Part shown: in pieces, positions 58,137-64,000 of the stretch
How the letters are laid out: every line of letters starts with the position of its first letter
Numbering within the stretch: the first letter of the stretch is position 1
Assembly (NCBI GenBank): GCA_036501425.1
Contig: DASYAI010000062.1
Coordinates: forward strand, 124,001-188,000
Length of the DNA: 64,000 bases
Reading direction: 5' to 3'
Source of the DNA: DATKRB01 sp036501425
GTDB taxonomy: Bacteria > Actinomycetota > Acidimicrobiia > Acidimicrobiales > RAAP-2
Translations under genes and position numbers: made by a program
Notes under the pieces: generated by a model
Seen by the model: the letters and a program-made list of their open reading frames with translations, nothing else
Told to the model about the DNA's origin: nothing
Databases searched by the model: none

Positions 58137-59495
58137 GTGCCGCAGGCCCGCTTCGGGACGGACGGGCTGCGGGGGGTCGCCAACGGCGACCTGACCGCCG
58201 AGGTGGCGATCGCGCTGGGCCGGGCCGTGGGGCGGGTCCTGCCCGCCCACACCTTCGTCGTCGGGCGCGACACCCGGCGCTCGGGCCCGCTCCTGCAGGC
58301 CGCCCTGTCGGCGGGGCTGGCCACCGAGGGCGCCGACGTGCTCGACATCGGGGTCGTCCCGACGCCGGCGGTGGCCTACGTCTGCCAGCGCCGGGGCCTG
58401 CCGGGGGCCATGGTGTCGGCGTCGCACAACCCCTTCGGCGACAACGGGATCAAGGTCTTCGGCGACGGCGGGACCAAGCTGCCCACCCAGACCGAGGCGG
58501 TGGTCGAGCACGAGCTGGACCTGGTGCTCGACGACCCCGGGCACCCGCCGCGCCGGCCCACCGGCCACGGGGTCGGGGTGATCGGCACCGAGCCGGGGGC
58601 CGCCGACGACTACCGGGCCCACCTGCGCGGCTCGGTGGAGGGTCGCCGGCTCGACGGGCTGCGGGTGGTGCTCGACTGCGCCAACGGGTCGGCGGCCGCC
58701 TTCGCCCCCGAGGTCTTCGCCGGGCTGGGCGCCGAGGTACTGGCCATCGCCTGCGATCCCGACGGCGCCAACATCAACCACGAGTGCGGATCGACCCACC
58801 CCGAGACGCTGGCCCGCACGGTGGTGGACACCGGCGCCGACCTGGGTCTGGCCTTCGACGGGGACGCCGACCGGCTGGTGGCGGTGGATCACACCGGCGT
58901 GGTGGCCGACGGGGACGTCCTGCTGGCCCTCTTCGCGCTGGACCTGGCCGAGCGGGACCTGCTGCCGGGCAACAAGGTGGTCGTCACCGTCATGACCAAC
59001 CTGGGCTTCCGGCGCGCCATGGCCGAGCGGGGCATCGCCGTGCTCGAGACGCCGGTCGGCGACCGGGCGGTGCTGGAGGGACTCGACGCCGAGGGGCTGG
59101 CCCTGGGGGGCGAGCAGTCCGGGCACATCGTGTTCCGGCGCGCCGCCACCACCGGTGACGGGATGCTGACCGGCCTGCAGCTCGCCGACCTGGTTCTGCG
59201 GCGCGACCGGCACCTGGCCGCGCTGTCGGCGGGCCTGATCGACCGGGTGCCCCAGCTGCTCGTCAACGTGCCGGTGGCCGACCCGGGCCGGCTGGAGTCG
59301 GCCGAGGACGTGTGGCGGGCCGTGGCCGAGGTGGAGCTCCAGCTGGGGCAGACCGGGCGGGTGCTGCTGCGGGCCAGCGGCACCGAGCCGCTGGTGCGGG
59401 TGATGGTGGAGGCGCCGACCGAGGACCAGGCGGAGTGGGCAGCCAACCGGTTGCGCTCAGCGGTGCAGCATTCCCTGGGCGCGGTGCCGGCGTGA
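58137..59495 (+). CDS. glmM: Phosphoglucosamine mutase
   Basis: GlmM (452 aa) interconverts glucosamine-6- and -1-phosphate for peptidoglycan precursor UDP-GlcNAc. It opens ARFGTDGLRGVANGDLTAEVA. The phosphoserine is in GAMVSASHNPFGDNGIKVFGDGG, the metal loop is LAFDGDADRL, and the sugar loop is ALGGEQSGHIVF. GTG start. Placement after rpsI is common. It overlaps acpS by GTGA. Confidence 0.97.
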   Translation: MPQARFGTDGLRGVANGDLTAEVAIALGRAVGRVLPAHTFVVGRDTRRSGPLLQAALSAGLATEGADVLDIGVVPTPAVAYVCQRRGLPGAMVSASHNPFGDNGIKVFGDGGTKLPTQTEAVVEHELDLVLDDPGHPPRRPTGHGVGVIGTEPGAADDYRAHLRGSVEGRRLDGLRVVLDCANGSAAAFAPEVFAGLGAEVLAIACDPDGANINHECGSTHPETLARTVVDTGADLGLAFDGDADRLVAVDHTGVVADGDVLLALFALDLAERDLLPGNKVVVTVMTNLGFRRAMAERGIAVLETPVGDRAVLEGLDAEGLALGGEQSGHIVFRRAATTGDGMLTGLQLADLVLRRDRHLAALSAGLIDRVPQLLVNVPVADPGRLESAEDVWRAVAEVELQLGQTGRVLLRASGTEPLVRVMVEAPTEDQAEWAANRLRSAVQHSLGAVPA

Positions 59496-59971
59496 CCCCG
59501 CCGGCGGGCCCTTCGGGTCCCGGCCCCTCGGCGCCCGCCGGAGGCCCCGGGGTCGGAGCCATCGCCGGGGTCGGGATCGACGCGGTGGACGTGCCCCGCT
59601 TCGCCGAGACGATCCGCCGCCGCCCGGGGCTGGTGGACCGGATGTTCTCGGTGGCCGAGCAGGAGGACGCCCGCCGCTCGCGCCGCCCGGAGGAGCGCCT
59701 GGCGGCGCGCTTCGCCGCCAAGGAGGCGGTCATGAAGGCGCTGGGGCGGGGGCTCGGCAGCTTCGCGCTGCGCGACGTAGAGGTGGTCCGCAGCACGGCC
59801 AGCGGGTCGCGAGCGGGCGCGCCCTCGCTGCGCCTCGGACCGGGCGCCGCCGCGGTGGCCAAGGAGTGCTCGGTCGTCGGCTGGCACGTCTCGCTGACCC
59901 ACACCGCCACCGTCGCCATGGCCGTGGTGGTGGCCGAGCGGGCGGCGGGCGACGCGCCCGGCGCCCCGTAG
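59492..59971 (+). CDS. acpS: Holo-[acyl-carrier-protein] synthase
   Basis: AcpS (159 aa) attaches 4'-phosphopantetheine to acyl carrier protein. The magnesium/CoA motifs are IAGVGIDAVDVPRF and ERLAARFAAKEAVMKALG; WHVSLTHTATVAMAVVVAE is the C-terminal strand. About 25 Pro/Gly/Ala residues precede the domain, and the GTGA overlap with glmM supports that start. Confidence 0.93.
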   Translation: MTPPAGPSGPGPSAPAGGPGVGAIAGVGIDAVDVPRFAETIRRRPGLVDRMFSVAEQEDARRSRRPEERLAARFAAKEAVMKALGRGLGSFALRDVEVVRSTASGSRAGAPSLRLGPGAAAVAKECSVVGWHVSLTHTATVAMAVVVAERAAGDAPGAP

Positions 59972-59993
59972 GACCCCGGGACCGGAGGCCGTC

Positions 59994-61490
59994 GTGCGCC
60001 CAGTCGTGACCATCGAGCAGATGCGGGTCGCCGACGCCAAGGCCATGGCGTCGGTCGGCGAGGCGACCCTGGTCGAGCGGGCCGGCACCGCGGTCGCCCA
60101 CGCCGCCGTGCGGCTGCTCGGGGGCGGCTACGGGCACCGGGTCGTGGTGGTGGCGGGGCCCGGCAACAACGGGGCCGACGGCCGGGTGGCGGCCCGGCTC
60201 CTGCGCCGGCGCGGCGCCCGGGTGACGGTGGTGCCCCCGAACCACGACGAGGCGTTGCCGGCCGGCGCCGACCTGGTGATCGACGCCGCCTACGGCACCG
60301 GCTTCCGGGGCACCTACGAGGCCCCCGAGCTCGCGCCCGGCGTGCCGGTCCTCGCCGTCGACATCCCCTCGGGGGTGGCCGGCGACACCGGCGCGGTCTC
60401 GGGCCGGCCCCTGGGGGCCACCGTGACGGTCACCTTCGCCGCGCTCAAGCCGGGGCTGATCCAGGGGGAGGGCGCCGAGCTGGCCGGGCGGGTCGAGGTG
60501 GTCGACATCGGGGTCGAGGTGGACGAGGCGACGGCGGGGCTGATCGAGGACGACGACGTGGCGGCGCTGCTGGCGCCCCGGCGCCGGTCGGCCCACAAGT
60601 GGGAGTCCGCCGTGGCGGTGGTCGCCGGGTCCCCCGGGATGGAGGGCGCCTCGGCGCTCTGCGCCCGCGCCGCGGCCCAGGCGGGGGCCGGCATGGTGCG
60701 CCTGGCCGTCCCCGGCAGCGACGACGGGGCGGGCGGGACTCGCCCGGGTCCCTGGCCCCTCGAGGCGGTGCGGATGCCGCTGGGCGCCGACGGTTGGGCC
60801 GACGACGTCCTGGCGGTGCTCGCCCGGTGCGCCGCCCTGGTGGTGGGGCCGGGCCTCGGGCGCCACGAGGCCACCGCCCGCGAGGTGCGCCGGCTGATCG
60901 GCCGGAGCCCGGTGCCGGTGATCGCCGACGCCGACGCGCTGGCCGCCCTGGGGGGCGCTGCCGCCGCGCGCAAGATCGTCGCCGAGTCCGACCGGGCGGT
61001 CGTGTTCACCCCCCACGACGGCGAGTACCGGGCGATGGCCGGCCGGGCCCCGGGTGAGGACCGCCTGAAGGCCGCCCGCGACCTGGCCAAACAGACCGGT
61101 GCCGTCGTGCTGCTGAAGGGCCCCCTCACGGTGGTGGCCTCACCCGACGGCGCTGCGGCGGCCGGCGGGACCCGGCCCGCCGGTGGCGCCCAGGCCGGTG
61201 GGACCCCGCCTGGCGGTGGCGCCGAGGCCGGTGGCGCCCAGGGCGACGGCGCCGCCCTGTCGCTGCTCTCGCTGGCCGGGTCGGCCCGGCTCGCCACGGC
61301 GGGGACCGGCGACGTGCTGTCGGGGATCATCGGCGCCTTCGTGGCGCGTGGGACGGCCCCGGCCCCGGCTGCCGCCCTGGCTGCCCACGTCCATGGCCGG
61401 GCGGCCGCCCTCGGGGCGGCCGAGGGCCTGGTGGCGAGCGACCTGCCGGTCCTCGTGTCGAGGTGGTTGTCCTCCGGAGCGGCCCGGTAG
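59994..61490 (+). CDS. nnr: Bifunctional NAD(P)H-hydrate repair enzyme Nnr (epimerase + dehydratase)
   Basis: A 498-aa fusion that repairs damaged NAD(P)H hydrates. The N-terminal epimerase domain (about 1-200) has VVVAGPGNNGADGRVAARLL and AVDIPSGVAGDTG. The C-terminal ADP-dependent dehydratase (about 205-498) has ALVVGPGLGRHEA, VIADADAL, VFTPHDGEYRAM and ATAGTGDVLSGIIGAF. A Gly/Ala-rich insertion (about 387-428) lies just before the catalytic GTGD loop, where most homologues have a short turn. GTG start. Overlaps alr by TAGTG. Confidence 0.94.
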   Translation: MRPVVTIEQMRVADAKAMASVGEATLVERAGTAVAHAAVRLLGGGYGHRVVVVAGPGNNGADGRVAARLLRRRGARVTVVPPNHDEALPAGADLVIDAAYGTGFRGTYEAPELAPGVPVLAVDIPSGVAGDTGAVSGRPLGATVTVTFAALKPGLIQGEGAELAGRVEVVDIGVEVDEATAGLIEDDDVAALLAPRRRSAHKWESAVAVVAGSPGMEGASALCARAAAQAGAGMVRLAVPGSDDGAGGTRPGPWPLEAVRMPLGADGWADDVLAVLARCAALVVGPGLGRHEATAREVRRLIGRSPVPVIADADALAALGGAAAARKIVAESDRAVVFTPHDGEYRAMAGRAPGEDRLKAARDLAKQTGAVVLLKGPLTVVASPDGAAAAGGTRPAGGAQAGGTPPGGGAEAGGAQGDGAALSLLSLAGSARLATAGTGDVLSGIIGAFVARGTAPAPAAALAAHVHGRAAALGAAEGLVASDLPVLVSRWLSSGAAR

Positions 61491-62668
61491 TGGCGAGCGG
61501 CGCCGCCGGCAGCTTCCGCCCGGCGTGGGCGGCAGTCGACCTCGGGGCGCTCGGGCGCAACGTCGCCACGCTGTGCGAGGTCGTCCGGCCGGCCGCGCTC
61601 TGCGCGGTCGTCAAGGCGGACGGCTATGGGCACGGCGCGGCGCCGGTGGCATCGGCGGCACTGGCCGCCGGTGCGTCCTGCCTGGCGGTCGCCCTGGTCG
61701 AGGAGGCGATCGAGCTGCGCGAGGCGGGGATCGCCCAGCCGGTGCTGCTGCTCTCCGAGCCGCCCGCCGACGCGCTGGACGCCGCGGTGGCAGCGGGGGT
61801 CACCCTCACCGTCTACACCCCCGAGACCATCCTGCGGCTGGGCGCGGCGGCCCGCCGGGCGGCGACGACCGTGTCGGTGCACCTGAAGGTGGACACCGGC
61901 ATGCATCGGGTCGGCGCGGCCCCGGCAGCGCTCGTGGCGCTGGCGGCCGCGGTGGACGAGGAGGCGGGACTGGGGCTCGAGGGGGTCTGGACCCATCTGG
62001 CGGTCGCCGACGGGGCCGGGGACGACGACCGCGACTACACCCGGGCGCAGCTGGACCGCTTCGACGACGCCCGATCGAGGCTGGGCGGCTCCCGAACCCC
62101 GGGCCTGGTGCTCCACGCGGCCAACTCGGCCGGTGCCATCGCCTGGCCCCGGGCCCGCTACGACCTGGTCCGGTGCGGGATCGCGCTCTACGGGCCGTCC
62201 CCGGGGCCGGCGGCGACGGCGGCCCTGGCCGACCTCGGGATCGGCCGCCTCGAGCCGGTCCTGTCGCTGCGGGCCCGGGTGGTGGCGGTACGCACGCTGG
62301 GCGCCGGCGAGCGGCCCTCCTACGGCCGGCTCCGCCCCCTGCCCGAGGAGTCCGTGGTGGCGACCGTTCCCCTCGGCTACGCCGACGGCGTGCCGCGCGC
62401 GCTGTTCGACGGCGGCTTCGAGGTCCTCGTCGGCGGCCGGCGGTGCCCATTGGCCGGCATGGTGACCATGGACCAGATCCTCGTGGACTGCGGTCCGAAC
62501 GCCACGGTGACGGTGGGGGACGAGGTGGTGCTGCTCGGCTCCCAGGGCGACGAGGAGATCACCGCCGACGAGTGGGCGTCACGGTTGGGGACGATCAGCT
62601 ACGAGGTGCTGTGCGGGGTGGGTCCGCGGGTCCCGCGCCGCTACACCGGCCCCCCGCCGCCCGGCTGA
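61490..62668 (+). CDS. alr: Alanine racemase
   Basis: A 392-aa PLP enzyme that makes D-alanine for peptidoglycan. The PLP lysine is in LCAVVKADGYGHGA. HLKVDTGMHRVG, VWTHLAVAD and HAANSAGAI follow in the barrel. The C-terminal domain has the GERPSYG stretch, PLGYADGVPRALF and CPLAGMVTMDQILVDCG. GTG 61490 overlaps the nnr stop; an in-frame upstream GTG is less likely. Confidence 0.96.
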   Translation: MASGAAGSFRPAWAAVDLGALGRNVATLCEVVRPAALCAVVKADGYGHGAAPVASAALAAGASCLAVALVEEAIELREAGIAQPVLLLSEPPADALDAAVAAGVTLTVYTPETILRLGAAARRAATTVSVHLKVDTGMHRVGAAPAALVALAAAVDEEAGLGLEGVWTHLAVADGAGDDDRDYTRAQLDRFDDARSRLGGSRTPGLVLHAANSAGAIAWPRARYDLVRCGIALYGPSPGPAATAALADLGIGRLEPVLSLRARVVAVRTLGAGERPSYGRLRPLPEESVVATVPLGYADGVPRALFDGGFEVLVGGRRCPLAGMVTMDQILVDCGPNATVTVGDEVVLLGSQGDEEITADEWASRLGTISYEVLCGVGPRVPRRYTGPPPPG

Positions 62669-62703
62669 GCCCGGCCCCGCCCCCCGGTTGAGCCCGGACC
62701 CCG
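62655..62703 (+). repeat. Short duplication over the alr stop codon
   Basis: Two imperfect units of about 23 bp share CCGGnTGAGCCCGG. The first contains the alr stop (TGA 62666), the second a TGA at 62689 in a different frame. Confidence 0.5.
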
Positions 62704-62727
62704 CCGGGCGCCCGACCAGGGTCCCGG

Positions 62728-62733
62728 TACGAT
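62728..62733 (+). promoter_or_regulatory. -10 box of the uracil-DNA glycosylase gene, leaderless layout
   Basis: TACGAT, then 6 nt (GCGGGG), then GTG 62740. The -35 region is not recognisable. Confidence 0.5.
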
Positions 62734-62739
62734 GCGGGG

Positions 62740-63342
62740 GTGAGCGCAGCGAGCGCACCGGCCGAGTTCGCGGCGCTGCGTGCCGACGCGCTCGCGTGCA
62801 CCCGCTGCCCGCTGGCCGCCGGGCGGACCCAGGTGGTCTTCGGGGTGGGCGACCCGGCGGCCGACCTCATGTTCGTCGGCGAAGGGCCCGGCCGCGACGA
62901 GGACCTGGCCGGGGAGCCCTTCGTCGGGCGCTCGGGCAAGCTGCTCGACCGGCTGCTCGACGAGGAGCTCGGCCGGGACCGGCGCTCGTGCTACATCGCC
63001 AACGTGGTGAAGTGCCGGCCACCGCAGAACCGCGACCCCAAGCCCGAGGAGATCGCCGCCTGCCGGCCGTACCTGCAACGCCAGATCGAGCTGATCGACC
63101 CGGTCGTGATCGTGACCCTCGGGAACTTCGCCAGCCGGCTCCTGCTCGAGACCACCCAGGGCATCCGCCAGCTGCGGGGTCGTTCCTACCCGTACCGGGG
63201 GGGGCACCTGGTCCCCACCTACCACCCGGCGGCGGCGCTGCGCTCGGGCGGCCCGGTCGTCGCCGAGATGCGGGCGGACATGGTGCGCGCCAAGCGCCTG
63301 CTGGCGGTCGCCGCGCCCCGCCGGGCGGGAGGTACGCCGTGA
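62740..63342 (+). CDS. Uracil-DNA glycosylase, family 4 (iron-sulfur)
   Basis: A 200-aa base-excision repair enzyme that removes uracil from DNA. Motif GEGPGRDEDLAGEPFVGRSG forms the active-site loop and TYHPAAALRS the second motif. Cys20, Cys23, Cys92 and Cys108 are spaced as the 4Fe-4S ligands of family 4 (CTRC; VKCRPPQNRDP; AAC). GTG start 6 nt after a -10 box. Overlaps tsaE by GTGA. Confidence 0.95.
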   Translation: MSAASAPAEFAALRADALACTRCPLAAGRTQVVFGVGDPAADLMFVGEGPGRDEDLAGEPFVGRSGKLLDRLLDEELGRDRRSCYIANVVKCRPPQNRDPKPEEIAACRPYLQRQIELIDPVVIVTLGNFASRLLLETTQGIRQLRGRSYPYRGGHLVPTYHPAAALRSGGPVVAEMRADMVRAKRLLAVAAPRRAGGTP

Positions 63343-63914
63343 GCGCCGGCACCGCGGTGTGGTCCGTGGCTGCCCGCACCGCGGGAGCCGAGGAGACCCG
63401 GGCCCTGGCGGCCCGACTGGCCCCGCTCTGCCGGCCGGGCGACGTGATCCTGCTCGCCGGCGGCCTCGGTGCCGGCAAGACCACCTTCGCCCAAGGCCTC
63501 GCCCGGGGCCTGGGGGTCTCGGGCCCGGTCACCAGCCCCACGTTCACCCTCGTCCGCCACTACCGCTGCGCCGGACCCCGGGTGACGACGTTGCTCCATG
63601 CCGACGTGTACCGCCTCGACACGCTGGGGGAGGTCGCCGACCTCGGCCTGGCCGAGCTGGCCGAGGAGGACGCGGTGGCGGTGGTCGAGTGGGGAGAGGC
63701 CGCGGCCCCGGTGCTCGGTGACAGCGCCCTGGTCGTCTCGCTGACGCCCGAGGTACCCGAGGCGCCCGAGGTGTCCGGGACCCCGGTCGCGCCCGACGCG
63801 GCCGCGCCGGGTTCGCACGAGGTGCGGCTGGTCACGCTGGCCGGTCGGGGCCCGGGGTGGGTGGCCCGGGCGGCCGAGGTGCAGGCGGCGGTGGGAGAGC
63901 TGGCGGCCCGGTGA
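63339..63914 (+). CDS. tsaE: tRNA threonylcarbamoyladenosine biosynthesis protein TsaE
   Basis: TsaE (191 aa) is the ATPase partner of TsaB-TsaD in t6A37 tRNA modification. P-loop GGLGAGKTTFAQGLARGLG, then VTSPTFTLVRHY and LLHADVYRLDTLGEVADLGL, then VAVVEWGE. The last 40 residues (PEVPEAPEVSGTPVAPDAAAP) are low complexity. GTGA overlaps with the gene before and with tsaB after. Confidence 0.95.
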   Translation: MSAGTAVWSVAARTAGAEETRALAARLAPLCRPGDVILLAGGLGAGKTTFAQGLARGLGVSGPVTSPTFTLVRHYRCAGPRVTTLLHADVYRLDTLGEVADLGLAELAEEDAVAVVEWGEAAAPVLGDSALVVSLTPEVPEAPEVSGTPVAPDAAAPGSHEVRLVTLAGRGPGWVARAAEVQAAVGELAAR

Positions 63915-64000
63915 TCGTCCTCGGGATCGAGACGGCCACCGAGCTGGTCGGCGTGAGCGTGGTGGGTGACGAGGGCCCGCTGGCCTCCTCGTGGGTGCGC
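63911..64000 (+). CDS. tsaB: tRNA threonylcarbamoyladenosine biosynthesis protein TsaB (5' part)
   Basis: Thirty codons before the window ends: MIVLGIETATELVGVSVVGD matches the ASKHA-fold start of TsaB (LxIDTAT). GTGA overlap with tsaE fixes the start and makes t6A function very likely. Confidence 0.85.
   Translation, partial: MIVLGIETATELVGVSVVGDEGPLASSWVR

Overview
The window is very GC-rich DNA (roughly 70 % by eye) with frequent GTG starts, an acyl-CoA carboxylase epsilon subunit, an MptB-type mannosyltransferase and actinobacterial ribosomal gene order. This points to an Actinomycetota chromosome. Acidimicrobiia is my best guess, but that is inference. No insertion sequence, phage, CRISPR array or plasmid function was found; nearly everything is core genome.

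Bases 1-22,100 are a metabolic and housekeeping mosaic of short transcription units. They include recR, a thiolase, methylmalonyl-CoA epimerase, propionyl-CoA carboxylase beta plus epsilon, a degenerate S51-peptidase homologue, two cyclophilins, lysC and asd, and rmuC. A UDP-sulfoquinovose synthase (SQD1 type), a membrane-anchored protein of unknown function, a Fic protein with its own operator-like repeats, citrate synthase, a TesB thioesterase, GtrA, cobT, yajQ, tRNA-Tyr, mptB and a GNAT acetyltransferase follow. Most of these heads of transcription units carry a TAnnnT box 6-9 nt before the start codon, which suggests leaderless mRNAs.

Bases 22,139-58,132 are the information-processing supercluster, almost all on the + strand: tRNA-Thr, tRNA-Met, rpmG, tRNA-Trp, secE-nusG, rplK-rplA, rplJ-rplL, rpoB-rpoC, rpsL-rpsG-fusA-tuf, rpsJ, then the S10, spc and alpha clusters from rplC to rplQ (with secY, adk, map, infA and rpoA), truA and rplM-rpsI. 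Several ribosomal proteins here (L4, L10, L22, S3, L29), and NusG, have unusually long acidic or Ala/Glu/Pro-rich extensions. infA has no usable ATG, GTG or TTG and appears to start at CTG.

Bases 58,133-64,000 are a tightly overlapping cell-envelope and repair operon: glmM, acpS, nnr, alr, a family-4 uracil-DNA glycosylase, tsaE and the start of tsaB.

The most interesting structural signal is at the boundaries of the ribosomal and RNA polymerase transcription units. At each one, a GC-rich inverted repeat places the -35 element of the next promoter in its loop and uses the 3' arm as promoter spacer. A second recurring signal is short tandem repeats at gene 3' ends that re-copy the stop codon, often into other reading frames. 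Both need a statistical test against shuffled GC-matched sequence.
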